From Lapidilactobacillus mulanensis (GTDB taxonomy: Bacteria > Bacillota > Bacilli > Lactobacillales > Lactobacillaceae), in assembly GCF_003946215.1 (NCBI RefSeq), contig NZ_RHOW01000007.1, forward strand, positions 20,091-84,090: a stretch of 64,000 nucleotides of DNA, written 5' to 3'. The notes beneath the pieces are model-generated. The model saw nothing but the letters and a program-made list of their open reading frames with translations, did not search any database and was not told the DNA's origin. The stretch's first letter is position 1; the number at the start of each line of letters is the position of its first letter. Position numbers and translations under genes: made by a program. Shown here piece by piece: positions 8,398-16,532 of the stretch.

Positions 8398-9006
8398 TTA
8401 CCGAGGCTTAATCAAATTAACAATCTCCTGATACAACGGTGCCAAATCGATGATCTGATTATAAATGATCTGCTCGATTAATTTGGGCTCCGCAAACCGG
8501 GGATCATCTAGCTTAATCCATGAACCCAACAGAAAATCACTATTTTTAACAGTCTGGTATCGGGCAATCGATTTTTGCCAATTTTCCTCAGAATATTCCT
8601 GGGCGGCAGCGTTAGTGTGATCGGTGGAGATCTGAAATGCGGGAATGATTTGCCAATCAAGATCAGCCAACCACGCCGTAATTTTCTCGCGATCTTTCAC
8701 CTCTGCGAGTAACGCGAACGTGATAAATAAGGTGTCTGGCCAGATTCCCACTTCAAAATGCGGTAACATCTTATATCCGCGAGCATTGTCGCTGAGCGCA
8801 AACCAGGTATCAACTGGTGGATTTTTGTGCCGCCGTAAGTGCTTGGCGATGTGCAAATACATTTTCTGATCCAGTTGTGGATGCAGCAAATCGATCAAAT
8901 TCTGACCCATCATTTCGAAATCGGGATCAACTTCAGTTTGGATTTTTTGCAGGCGTCCTGGCAACGTTGGATCGTTGAAGACGCTAAAGCTCGTTCTATC
9001 TATCAT
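8398..9006 (-). CDS. DUF1054 (UPF0637, YktB-like) protein
   Basis: The 202-residue cytoplasmic protein belongs to the DUF1054/YktB family found across Bacilli. Recognisable segments are LPGRLQKIQTEVDPDFE near the N terminus, KNPPVDTWFALSDNARGYKM around residue 85, and PHFEVGIWPDTLFI after it. The open frame extends upstream, but ATG at 9006 has the site AAGAGGAC about 7 nt before it, and the extension is not family-like. The family has a solved fold but no assigned activity. The gene ends only 7 bp from a repeat element and is divergent from the YueI-like gene. Confidence 0.82.
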   Translation of the reverse strand: MIDRTSFSVFNDPTLPGRLQKIQTEVDPDFEMMGQNLIDLLHPQLDQKMYLHIAKHLRRHKNPPVDTWFALSDNARGYKMLPHFEVGIWPDTLFITFALLAEVKDREKITAWLADLDWQIIPAFQISTDHTNAAAQEYSEENWQKSIARYQTVKNSDFLLGSWIKLDDPRFAEPKLIEQIIYNQIIDLAPLYQEIVNLIKPR

Positions 9007-9062
9007 GATAACAGTCCTCTTCTTAAACATGGTATACTGAAAATACGCTAGACGATTTTTTG

Positions 9063-9076
9063 TGTAAGCGTTGACG
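9063..9076. promoter_or_regulatory. candidate CcpA cre site upstream of the yueI-like gene
   Basis: TGTAAGCGTTGACG matches the cre consensus TGNAANCGNTNNCA at all fixed positions but the last. It overlaps the -35 hexamer TTGACG (9071-9076), where CcpA binding would repress. This is a motif match only. Confidence 0.4.
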
Positions 9077-9100
9077 AAATTACTTTTATCATACCATAAT
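9071..9100 (+). promoter_or_regulatory. sigma-A promoter of the yueI-like gene
   Basis: -35 TTGACG at 9071-9076 and -10 CATAAT at 9095-9100, with an 18-bp spacer. The start codon follows at 9117 after GAGGTG. Confidence 0.6.
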
Positions 9101-9116
9101 TTTTTGAGGTGAAAAG

Positions 9117-9581
9117 ATGACAACTCCACAAGATGTGAATGACCGTTTAAATAATGCCATGTATGGCACGCCACAGACACTTCCAGATCAGCGCCGCCAA
9201 TATTTAGGCTCGTTGCGTGAACGCGTACTGTTGGCAATTCGCGTCAAGGATTTAGACAATCCGAGAACCTTCGACTTGTTTAAGAAACACTTGGTTGATT
9301 TTCCGGATCGAAGCGCACTCGTGAATGGGAAAATCGATCATCAAAAAATGGGCCCCTATTTAAAATTGCTAGCTCAAGAAGACTTCCCATTCACGTTAGT
9401 CAATAAGCCCGAAACGCCCAGTGAGGACGACAGCTTTGCTTTATTGATCATTGCGCAACAGGCCGTCGACCAAAAAGTCGTCGATCTGTTAGACCTGTAC
9501 CCACTGACGTCGCCGTCAAAACCGGTAACGACTGACAAAGCGCCCGCTAAAAAAGGGTGGTTTTCAAAACTATTTCATTGA
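9117..9581 (+). CDS. YueI family protein (DUF1694)
   Basis: The 154-residue soluble protein matches the YueI family: MYGTPQTLPDQRRQYLGSLR near the N terminus, GERV-type RERVLLAI, and a C-terminal tail ending PAKKGWFSKLFH. YueI-like proteins are widespread in Bacilli and uncharacterised, with a fold related to ribosomal L7Ae-like RNA-binding proteins proposed for the family. It sits just upstream of rarA with a 62-bp gap and no terminator, so the two are probably co-transcribed, an order often seen in lactobacilli. A candidate cre site overlaps its promoter. The start has a good GAGGTG site. Confidence 0.8.
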   Translation: MTTPQDVNDRLNNAMYGTPQTLPDQRRQYLGSLRERVLLAIRVKDLDNPRTFDLFKKHLVDFPDRSALVNGKIDHQKMGPYLKLLAQEDFPFTLVNKPETPSEDDSFALLIIAQQAVDQKVVDLLDLYPLTSPSKPVTTDKAPAKKGWFSKLFH

Positions 9582-9643
9582 TCTCTGACTGAATGCTAGT
9601 CACCGAGTTATCTTTCATCACATTTTAAAAAGGAGATCTTATT

Positions 9644-10942
9644 TTGGCACAACCATTAGCTTGGCGCATGCGTCCGCAACAGTTGGCTGATATTGTGGGT
9701 CAACAACATTTAGTCGGTCCTGGCAAAATTATTGCGCGGATGGTCAAGGCCAAGCAACTTTCGTCGATGATTTTATATGGCCCACCTGGCACCGGCAAGA
9801 CTTCGATTGCTAGCGCCATTGCCGGTAGTACGAAATATGCCTTCCGCACGCTCAACGCCGCCACCAATACTAAGAAAGATTTACAAGCCGTTGCCGAAGA
9901 AGCACGCATGAGTGGCACCGTAATTTTATTATTAGACGAAATTCATCGCCTCGATAAAACCAAACAAGATTTTTTGCTGCCATTGTTGGAAAGCGGCCGT
10001 ATTATTTTGATCGGTGCAACGACTGAGAACCCCTATATGACCATTAATCCGGCCATTCGCAGTCGAACGCAAATTTTCGAAGTTTATCCGTTGAAACCAG
10101 ACGAAATCAAAGTCGCTTTGAAACGCGCGTTGACAGATGAGAAAAACGGATTAGGTCAGCAAAAAATCGACATCGCCGATGACACGTTAGACTTTTTAGC
10201 CCAACGTACCAATGGCGATCTTCGCTCTGCCTTGAATGGTCTCGAATTAGCGGTCAATTCTACCACTCCGACCACTGATGGCGTGATCGAATTAACACTG
10301 ACTGACATTGAAGAGTCGATCCAGAAGAAAAGTTTCTCCCACGATAAAAATGGTGACGCACATTACGATGTTATTTCAGCGTTTCAAAAATCGATTCGTG
10401 GTAGCGACACCGATGCGGCACTACACTACTTAGCTGAATTGATCGTTGCTGGCGATTTAACCAGCATTATGCGGCGTTTGATGGTGATTGCGTATGAAGA
10501 CATTGGTCTGGCTAATCCGGCCGCTGCAGCGCGAACTGTGAGCGCCTGTCAGGCCGCCGAGCGTTTGGGTTTACCCGAAGCGCGGATCCCCTTGGCAAAT
10601 TCGGTGATCGAATTATGTTTGTCGCCTAAATCTAACTCGGCCATTCAAGCCGTGGATGCTGCCATCAGCAATATTAACAATGGCAAGGCTGGCCAGGTTC
10701 CCCGCCAATTACAAGATGCCCACTATGCCGGTGCCAAAGATTTGCATCATGGCGATAATTATCAATTTCCACACGATGCACCCAATGATTGGTTGCCACA
10801 ACAATACCTACCTGATATCGTGGCGCATCAACAATACTATAAGCCTAAGAATAATGGCAAAATTGAAGCCGCCTATGCCCAGCAATATCGGCAATTACGG
10901 CAAGCCCAACGCGACGGTTTAAAAAATAAAAACGGCTCATAG
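9644..10942 (+). CDS. rarA: replication-associated recombination protein RarA (MgsA) AAA+ ATPase
   Basis: RarA is a clamp-loader-like AAA+ ATPase that acts at stalled replication forks. The 432-residue protein has Walker A GPPGTGKTS (residues 46-54), Walker B LLLDEIHR (about 97), sensor-1 IGATTENP and the arginine-finger segment NPAIRSR. The C-terminal tetramerisation domain (MRRLMVIAYEDIGLANP, then QVPRQLQDAHY) is complete. The start is TTG at 9644 with AGGAG 9 nt upstream. Two hairpins follow (10964-10990 and 10999-11063). In many lactobacilli rarA is followed directly by the 6S RNA gene. Here a surface-protein gene on the opposite strand separates them. Confidence 0.95.
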   Translation: MAQPLAWRMRPQQLADIVGQQHLVGPGKIIARMVKAKQLSSMILYGPPGTGKTSIASAIAGSTKYAFRTLNAATNTKKDLQAVAEEARMSGTVILLLDEIHRLDKTKQDFLLPLLESGRIILIGATTENPYMTINPAIRSRTQIFEVYPLKPDEIKVALKRALTDEKNGLGQQKIDIADDTLDFLAQRTNGDLRSALNGLELAVNSTTPTTDGVIELTLTDIEESIQKKSFSHDKNGDAHYDVISAFQKSIRGSDTDAALHYLAELIVAGDLTSIMRRLMVIAYEDIGLANPAAAARTVSACQAAERLGLPEARIPLANSVIELCLSPKSNSAIQAVDAAISNINNGKAGQVPRQLQDAHYAGAKDLHHGDNYQFPHDAPNDWLPQQYLPDIVAHQQYYKPKNNGKIEAAYAQQYRQLRQAQRDGLKNKNGS

Positions 10943-10963
10943 AATTAATACTGCAGTCGTTTT

Positions 10964-10990
10964 GAGCAATGCATGCGTGCATTGCGCTTT
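10964..10990 (+). terminator. first terminator after rarA
   Basis: An 8-bp stem GCAATGCA/TGCATTGC with a short loop is followed by GCTTTTT. Confidence 0.7.
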
Positions 10991-10998
10991 TTCATCAA

Positions 10999-11063
10999 AA
11001 AAATCATCACGAGAGGTAATCAGGGCGTTTTTGACCCGTTACCTTCTCGTGATGATTTTTTTT
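10999..11063. terminator. convergent bidirectional terminator between rarA and the surface protein gene
   Basis: A long stem (AAATCATCACGAGAGGTAA with its near complement) has A-runs on one side and T-runs on the other. It can stop both rarA and the minus-strand gene ending at 11107. Confidence 0.82.
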
Positions 11064-11106
11064 AAAACTTAATTTAATTGCATAGTTCGAAAATAAGTCG
11101 TGCTAA

Positions 11107-13695
11107 TCAATCACGGTTAGTTTTCTTTCTCATCGTGAATTCAAATCCAAATGCTGAACCGATCAAACTCAGCAATCCAATGATCACCATACCCATACTT
11201 TTTGCTTCGTTGGTTTGTGGCAAAGTCGTCTGTTGATCGTGGCTATTATTTTGATTGTTGTGATTTGGTACGGACGGTTTAGCTGGCTCTGGAATCGTCG
11301 GAACCGCAGTTAGATGCAGATAGACGCGAGACGTTTGCCCGGCAACTGTCAAGGTCACAACGTAATCACCTGAATGTGACCAATCAACCTGACTGAAATC
11401 GGCGGTGACTTGAGCCGTTACATCCGCACCCAGACCATCGATTGCTTTAGTCACGAATGCTTGCGCAGTTGGGTGTTTACTTCCAACCTGTTGGGTCAAG
11501 TCATGACCGACCAGCTGAACTGAATTCATGCGGGGGCTCACTGTAATGGTTGCAGTTGCAGTTTTGCCACCATAACTGTACGTAATTGTATACGTTCCCG
11601 CTTTTGTGGTATCAACCGAACCTTTGACAGTCACATCTGCAAAGTCAATCGAATGACCGTCTTTGTCCGTGGCACCAACAAAATTATCTTCTGCAGTCCA
11701 TTTATCACCAACGTATAAGTCGCTGTTTTTAGCAGTAACCGCAGTTTGATCCGCTTTGACAATAACAGTTGCAGTTGACGTTTTCCCGCCGTAGCTGTAC
11801 GTAACTGTGTAAGTCCCAGCTTTTGTTGTGTCGACCGAACCTTCAACCATGACGTCCGCTAAGTCGATCGAATGACCGTCTTTGTCCGTGGCACTAGCAA
11901 AATTATCTTCTGCAGTCCATTTATCACCAACATATAGGTCGCTATTTTTAGTAGTAACCGCGGTTTGATCCGCCTTAACTGTAACCGTGATGGTCGTTGA
12001 TTGTCTAGCCGACTCTGGTCCATAACTGTAAATCACATCATAATCGCCTGGTGTTTTAGTATCGACCGTTCCTGATATCGATAAATCTCCAATGCTCAAT
12101 TGCGAAGTTTGCAATACCCCCTCTTGAGTGAAGGTATTATTAACACCACTATCGAAATTATCCGCAGCTGACCAATCATCGCTTGTATAAATGGTCGAAT
12201 TATGAGCAAGGATGTTTAAAACTCCTGACATCACGACACGACCAAACATAAAGTTGCCCGCTGCATCACTATACGTGACCATAAACATAAATTGGTTGAT
12301 GGTTGAGCCATCGGCGTTCATCGGCAATTGGAGATAATTACCAGCCACTATCACACCTGGCGTATAATTTTCAATTTCAGCAGTCAACAATTTACCATTG
12401 ACATAAATATACGGAATATAACCATCTACTGGTATTTTGCCATTGACAGGAACCGGCGTGCCATTAGGTAGACTATTAACAGGTGCAGTACCGATCATAC
12501 CATTTTGGTCGTTTCCGTATAACGCGTTAACCGAACTCAGGTACTGTAAGCCATTCATGTAAAAAATCCCAGTACCGGCTGTCGTTAAATCGCCTAAAAC
12601 ATCAACGCCAACCAATTGGTTATAAGCAAAAGCTTGGTCACCAATTGAAGTCACGCTCGCCGGAATCACAAAATGTTCACCAGGCTGATTGGCCAATCCA
12701 TTATTATAAAACGCATTGCTGCCGATCGATTGCAAACCATCGGGTAACGTTAAGGAACTGATGTAATTATTAATAAAAGCACTATCACCAATAGTTTGTA
12801 AACTATTCGGCAACGTTAAGGAACTGATCAGATTATTAGCAAACGCACTGTCACTGATCGTTTGTAGTCCAGTAGGCAATGTTATGGATTCAATTTTATT
12901 GCCAGCGAAGGCACTTTCACCAATCGTTGTCACCTGCGCCGGAATATTCAGCGTACCCGCTAATTTATTGTCTTCGAAGGCAAAGCTGCCGATCGTAGTA
13001 ACGGTGTCTGGAATTACAATGCTCGTCAAAGGATTTCTGATAAAAGCAGCACTGCCAATTGTTTGTAGATTGGCAGAAAGTTGCACATTGGTCAATTCAT
13101 TCCCGTTAAAAGCCTGATCTCCGATTGTGATGACACTGTCTGGAATCACAACACTCGTTAAGTTTTTAAACCAAAGCGCCTGAGCCCCGATCGCCGTCAC
13201 TGTTTTTCCATCGATCGTTGATGGGATGGTCAGTGCAGTCTCCGCGCCGGTATAACCGGTGATCGTCAGTGTGCCGTCGGTATTAGTCGTGTACGAATAA
13301 TCAGTTTCGGCAGTCGTTGCTGGGGCCATCGCTTTGGCCTGCTGCTTGAGAGAAACAGTTGTTGTTTTTTGAACCGCACTTGTATCACTGCTACTATTTT
13401 TAACCTGGTCAGTGCTACTATCACTTTTGGAAACGGTGATAGCTGCATTGCTTGTCGATGCTGACGTGTCTTTATCGAGACTTGCTTGTTCAGCCTCCGT
13501 AGCATCTTTACTGGATGTCGCTGTCTCGGCACTTGAACTATTCACCTGACTAATTGCCGACTGATCAGTAGCCGCAAATGCTGGCACTGCCGGCGCAATA
13601 ATCCCTAACGAAATGATTGCAATTCCAGCAACCACCCAGAATTTACCCGCCTTATACATCTTGAAATGAACTTTACGTTCACCAAAATTACGCAT
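11107..13695 (-). CDS. BspA-like leucine-rich-repeat surface protein, LPxTG anchored
   Basis: This 862-residue secreted wall protein has, in order: a KxYKxGKxW-type signal (KMYKAGKFWVVAG, residues about 12-24); a Ser/Thr-rich stalk (about 42-125); BspA-type LRR_5 repeats (about 150-385, with units such as TTIGDSAFINN); a region of unknown fold (385-545); three Ig-like repeats (about 546-750, two of them nearly identical, YVGDKWTAEDNF); one further Ig-like domain; a Pro/Asn linker; and an LPQTNE sortase motif with a membrane helix and KKTNRD tail. Adhesion to host or other cells is the usual inference for BspA-like proteins. ATG at 13695 follows AGGGGGAG. It is a single gene between rarA and the 6S RNA, on the opposite strand, and is probably a later insertion. 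Confidence 0.85.
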   Translation of the reverse strand: MRNFGERKVHFKMYKAGKFWVVAGIAIISLGIIAPAVPAFAATDQSAISQVNSSSAETATSSKDATEAEQASLDKDTSASTSNAAITVSKSDSSTDQVKNSSSDTSAVQKTTTVSLKQQAKAMAPATTAETDYSYTTNTDGTLTITGYTGAETALTIPSTIDGKTVTAIGAQALWFKNLTSVVIPDSVITIGDQAFNGNELTNVQLSANLQTIGSAAFIRNPLTSIVIPDTVTTIGSFAFEDNKLAGTLNIPAQVTTIGESAFAGNKIESITLPTGLQTISDSAFANNLISSLTLPNSLQTIGDSAFINNYISSLTLPDGLQSIGSNAFYNNGLANQPGEHFVIPASVTSIGDQAFAYNQLVGVDVLGDLTTAGTGIFYMNGLQYLSSVNALYGNDQNGMIGTAPVNSLPNGTPVPVNGKIPVDGYIPYIYVNGKLLTAEIENYTPGVIVAGNYLQLPMNADGSTINQFMFMVTYSDAAGNFMFGRVVMSGVLNILAHNSTIYTSDDWSAADNFDSGVNNTFTQEGVLQTSQLSIGDLSISGTVDTKTPGDYDVIYSYGPESARQSTTITVTVKADQTAVTTKNSDLYVGDKWTAEDNFASATDKDGHSIDLADVMVEGSVDTTKAGTYTVTYSYGGKTSTATVIVKADQTAVTAKNSDLYVGDKWTAEDNFVGATDKDGHSIDFADVTVKGSVDTTKAGTYTITYSYGGKTATATITVSPRMNSVQLVGHDLTQQVGSKHPTAQAFVTKAIDGLGADVTAQVTADFSQVDWSHSGDYVVTLTVAGQTSRVYLHLTAVPTIPEPAKPSVPNHNNQNNSHDQQTTLPQTNEAKSMGMVIIGLLSLIGSAFGFEFTMRKKTNRD
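11540..11950 (-). repeat. tandem coding duplication inside the surface protein gene
   Basis: Two nearly identical units of about 204 nt encode consecutive Ig-like repeats (each containing YVGDKWTAEDNF and KAGTYT). The close identity at DNA level indicates recent duplication or gene conversion, and such tracts commonly change copy number. Confidence 0.8.
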
Positions 13696-13715
13696 GATAG
13701 ACTCCCCCTTATAAC

Positions 13716-13728
13716 TATCGTTACGATA
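13716..13728. promoter_or_regulatory. perfect 13-bp palindrome upstream of the surface protein gene
   Basis: TATCGTTACGATA lies about 20 bp upstream of the ATG at 13695. It is just downstream of a possible minus-strand -10 (TATATT, 13739-13745 region), where a repressor would block transcription. No regulator is known for it. Confidence 0.4.
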
Positions 13729-13850
13729 AGTTTAACGCAATATACCCCCGAAAGCGTTTCATATTTTGAGTGAAAATTGTTTGTAATTTGACATTCAGCG
13801 TCTTAACAGGCATCGTGCCTCGATTAGGTCTTAAGTAAACGTTTTATTAA

Positions 13851-13879
13851 TTGCATTTTCACCGGTAGAATGTTAATGT
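13851..13879 (+). promoter_or_regulatory. promoter of the 6S RNA gene
   Basis: -35 TTGCAT (13851-13856), 17 bp, then extended -10 TGTTAATGT (hexamer 13874-13879). Transcription would begin about 13886, at the start of the 6S closing stem. Confidence 0.5.
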
Positions 13880-13885
13880 TAATTA

Positions 13886-14076
13886 TGGAAAGTCTAAGGT
13901 GTTCGATTGATTCAAATTTATGTTGACCGATCAAGTAATTTAATGTTTAGGCTGTGGATCGTTGAGCGGTGTGCGAGTCTTCTGACTTGCCAAGACCAAT
14001 CAACTGCATGGCTCCTGCTTAGTAATTAGCGGGCTCAACTAAACGAATCTACCACCGGCACCACTAGATTTTCTCA
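13886..14076 (+). ncRNA. ssrS: 6S RNA
   Basis: 6S RNA is a rod-shaped RNA of about 190 nt that mimics an open promoter and binds the housekeeping RNA polymerase. Here GAAAGTCTAAGGTG (13888-13901), containing the conserved GGTGTTCG start, pairs with CACCACTAGATTTTC (14059-14073) as the closing stem. TGTTTAG pairs with CTAAACG nearer the centre. An apical arm is formed by GTTGA/TCAAC, GGT/ACC and GCGAGTC/GACTTGC around a TTCT loop. The 3' side of the bubble carries the small hairpin CCTGC..GCGGG seen in Firmicutes 6S RNAs. Size, shape and location between rarA and a universal stress gene all fit. A terminator follows at 14094. Confidence 0.82.
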
Positions 14077-14093
14077 AAGTTAAAAACTTTGCG

Positions 14094-14127
14094 GGGATCA
14101 GCTGAGAAGCTGATCCCTTTGTTTTTG
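14094..14127 (+). terminator. terminator after 6S RNA
   Basis: A perfect 10-bp stem GGGATCAGCT/AGCTGATCCC with a GAGA loop is followed by TTTGTTTTTG. Confidence 0.85.
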
Positions 14128-14130
14128 TAA

Positions 14131-14522
14131 GCTGCGAAACAACACGGGTTGAAATTGAGGATTAACTCTGAGACATCCTTCAATCCCGCTTTTGGATTCA
14201 AGGATGTCTCAAGTTAACCGGAAATTTCAGTGTTGTTGAGCGCAATTTGTAAGCTGCGAAAAGTGACGGGTTGAAAATATTGTCCAAGTCGGCGATAATT
14301 AAAATCTTGGTCTTAAGATTTCGATTATTGCCACTTGGACAACTATTTTCAGTCACTTTGAGCGCAATTAAGCTGCGAAAGTCAACGTTTTGGCTGCGTA
14401 AGCTAAGTTCATCAATTGCTTAATTCGGTCTTTGAATTTAGTAATTGATAAACTTAGCTCTAGCAGACAGTTGACTTGAGCGCAATTTGTAAGCTGCGAA
14501 ACAACACGGTTGAAATTGATAA
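14131..14522 (+). repeat. tandem array of short palindromes (second repeat family), three complete units and one truncated
   Basis: Units start GCTGCGAAA at 14131, 14253, 14371 and 14492. The first three end TTGAGCGCAATT. Each is a near-perfect hairpin of about 118 nt whose outer arms share the frame (ACGGGTTGAAA with TTTCAGT) while the inner stem sequence differs between units. The fourth unit is cut after about 30 nt, close to the start of the GNAT gene. This accounts for the gap before 14559. Confidence 0.85.
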
Positions 14523-14558
14523 TAACTTTTAAAATTTTCATGGAAACTAGGCCAGCCT

Positions 14559-15395
14559 ATGGAAACTATGACCAACCAAATAAATTCCGATATCGTCGCA
14601 TTTATTCTGCACCATAATCAAGCAAGTGATTGTGCTTATGTTGGCGGTGATACAAAAAATGTGAATGCAGATATTGCTGAAATGGATACATATACTATCT
14701 TCGCCTCACCTAATCTCCAGTCGTATGATTCTTTGTGCTTAGTCGACACGTACACGATCGGGTCAAAACGGGTCAATGAGATTTGGGGGCCATTTGGAAA
14801 CCAAAAAGCAGCACTACTGACTGAGGTTATACAACCGAATAATCGTTACGAAATGCTGATCAAATCTTCGGAGCCATTCATTCCAACAATAACCGAAAAA
14901 TATGGATTCAGTTTAGTAGAGACGTACAACCAGCTTGAGTTCAACAATCGTAATCGACAACAACACGAAACAGATAATACTAATGTGAACAAAGTCAAAG
15001 AAATTTTGTTTGAGAGAGATTCTGCCGCGATTGCGGAATGTGCCGCGATTCATCAGACCTGTTTCCCAGATAGTTCCTCTTTTTCTGACATCGTTAGTAA
15101 TCTAACCGCGAATACGAAACTTTTAGTTTTCCAATCCGATCAAGTCGTCCTCGGCTACTTTCTTTTCGAGCTTAGGGAACAGAGCGGTTGGCTTTCGCTA
15201 GAATACCTCGCTGTAGACCCAGACCAACAACGCCAAGGAGTTGCAACTGCCCTGTTCGAATATGTAATCAACCACTTCGACTTTTCGTTGATTTCATTAA
15301 TGCAACCAATCTCCCACCAAGCTGCTTTTAAATTTTATCAGAGCGTCGGTTTCACCTTAACTGAGCAATACAGTCATCTACGACTAGACAACTAA
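14559..15395 (+). CDS. GNAT family N-acetyltransferase, two-domain
   Basis: The 278-residue protein has a C-terminal GNAT domain (about 150-275). The acetyl-CoA-binding loop is LEYLAVDPDQQRQGVATALF (the family Q/R-x-x-G-x-G/A site is QRQGVA) and the terminal strand-helix is AAFKFYQSVGFTL. The N-terminal half resembles a degenerate second GNAT-like domain (NEIWGPFGNQKAALL). The substrate cannot be predicted. ATG at 14559 has only a weak site (ACTAGG) and ATG at 14568 is possible. A truncated palindrome unit ends about 35 bp upstream, so the original leader may have been altered. Confidence 0.78.
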   Translation: METMTNQINSDIVAFILHHNQASDCAYVGGDTKNVNADIAEMDTYTIFASPNLQSYDSLCLVDTYTIGSKRVNEIWGPFGNQKAALLTEVIQPNNRYEMLIKSSEPFIPTITEKYGFSLVETYNQLEFNNRNRQQHETDNTNVNKVKEILFERDSAAIAECAAIHQTCFPDSSSFSDIVSNLTANTKLLVFQSDQVVLGYFLFELREQSGWLSLEYLAVDPDQQRQGVATALFEYVINHFDFSLISLMQPISHQAAFKFYQSVGFTLTEQYSHLRLDN

Positions 15396-15457
15396 GTTGA
15401 CCATTTAATGATCAATTACCTGAATTAAAAAAATCCCATTTTTCAAAGGAGTCCCTC

Positions 15458-15745
15458 ATGAACGTCATTATCACAGTCGCAATGTTAGTTTTTATCGCAT
15501 TACTTATTATTCTCGCAATCTACCTGCTAACTCATCTCAACAAATCATTTCTGATCTTCAATCCAGGTGCAACACCCCGATTGCGCGCAGCCATGGTGAC
15601 CACGAGCGTCCTTTTGTTGGCGACTTGTGTTGGTGGCGTGCTCGTGTTATTTTTGCTCCCTGCCAAAATGAATTTGATCACGTTGATCGTTGGTAGTATT
15701 ATCACCGCTGGGTTTGCGCTGTCGATCAATTTCAGTAATAATTAA
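15458..15745 (+). CDS. small three-helix membrane protein, function unknown
   Basis: The 95-residue protein is almost entirely hydrophobic, with predicted membrane helices at about 3-25, 45-67 and 71-90, and a short basic loop (GATPRLRAA) between the first two. There is a strong AAAGGAG site 9 nt before ATG, which supports translation. I do not recognise a family. It lies 62 bp after the GNAT gene on the same strand and may share its transcript. Confidence 0.62.
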   Translation: MNVIITVAMLVFIALLIILAIYLLTHLNKSFLIFNPGATPRLRAAMVTTSVLLLATCVGGVLVLFLLPAKMNLITLIVGSIITAGFALSINFSNN

Positions 15746-15772
15746 TTGTCTTGAAAAATAATTGTTTTTCTT

Positions 15773-15808
15773 AAAAGTGTTCACTGCGGCTATGTGGGCG
15801 CTTTTTTA
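15773..15808 (+). terminator. weak terminator after the small membrane protein gene
   Basis: AAAAGTG pairs with CGCTTTTTT (one G-U pair) around inner pairs, ending in six T. Confidence 0.45.
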
Positions 15809-15830
15809 TGTGGATTGCTTCTGGAGTTAA

Positions 15831-15957
15831 CGTGCTAAAACGCGCTCGCAGCAACTGAAATGACTGTCTAAGTACCAACAACTTGAAATCCAAGGACAGG
15901 ATTTTAAGTTGTTGGCGACTTAGCCAATCATTTCACCCGTTGCTGCTCGCGCTCTGG
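15831..15957 (+). repeat. short palindrome, second repeat family (single unit)
   Basis: GCGCTCGCAGCAACTGAAAT and its near complement ATTTCACCCGTTGCTGCTCG enclose a long inner stem (CCAACAACTTGAAATCC with its complement, loop AAGGACA). It has the same TGAAAT/ATTTCA frame as the arrays at 14131 and 28171. Confidence 0.82.
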
Positions 15958-16022
15958 CTTAAATTCATGCTTTTTCTTTCTCAATGCTGTAAAATGAAGT
16001 TGAAATCGAAAGGGGCGGTATT

Positions 16023-16526
16023 ATGTTACAACAGTATAAAAAAATACAAGTTGCGATTGACGGCTCACAGGAATCTGAACTTGCATTCAAGAAGGCAGTG
16101 GCGGTCGCATTGCGTAATCAAGCTGAACTAAAGTTAGTCCACGTTATCGATACGCGCGCGTTCCAAAACGTTTCAAGCTTTGACTCTGCAATGGTCGAGG
16201 AAGTTTCTGAAACGGCTAAGAACACGATGGAAGCTTACGTTCAAACCGCAAAGGATGCCGGCTTGCAGCACGTTAATTATTATATCGAGTATGGTTCACC
16301 GAAGACGATTTTGGGACGGGAATTTCCTAAACGTGAGAAAGTCGAATTGATCATGATCGGCGCGACCGGTTTAAATGCCGTTGAACGTTTATTATTAGGC
16401 TCTGTCACAGAATTTGTCACGCGCAACGCGACTTGTGACGTATTAGTCGTTCGAACAGATTTAAATAATCAACCCGTTAAGTTTAACGAGAAGGCTAAAT
16501 CACCCAAAGCTAAAAAAGAATCATAA
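16023..16526 (+). CDS. universal stress protein, UspA family, ATP-binding type
   Basis: The 167-residue cytoplasmic protein has the Usp fold pattern: YKKIQVAIDGSQESELAFKKA at the N terminus and the nucleotide-binding signature G-2x-G-9x-G-S/T in MIGATGLNAVERLLLGSVTE, then CDVLVVR. The signature predicts ATP binding. The C terminus carries an extra Lys-rich tail of about 20 residues. The start has GAAAGGGG upstream. This neighbourhood (rarA, 6S RNA, usp) is shared with other lactobacilli. A strong terminator follows. It probably responds to stress or growth arrest, which is inferred from the family. Confidence 0.87.
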   Translation: MLQQYKKIQVAIDGSQESELAFKKAVAVALRNQAELKLVHVIDTRAFQNVSSFDSAMVEEVSETAKNTMEAYVQTAKDAGLQHVNYYIEYGSPKTILGREFPKREKVELIMIGATGLNAVERLLLGSVTEFVTRNATCDVLVVRTDLNNQPVKFNEKAKSPKAKKES

Positions 16527-16532
16527 CTAACT

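Noticed and set aside
10656..10922. Small plus-strand frame overlapping the end of rarA
   Set aside because: It is a shadow of the rarA coding sequence in another frame, with no ribosome-binding site.
13745..13765. A cre-like site (TGAAACGCTTTCG on the minus strand) upstream of the surface protein gene
   Set aside because: It is one base short of the cre spacing and fails the central CG alignment.
14131..14522. A CRISPR array, suggested by regularly spaced GCTGCGAAA motifs
   Set aside because: The units are whole hairpins of about 118 nt with unrelated inner stems, not short repeats with unique spacers, and no cas gene is present.
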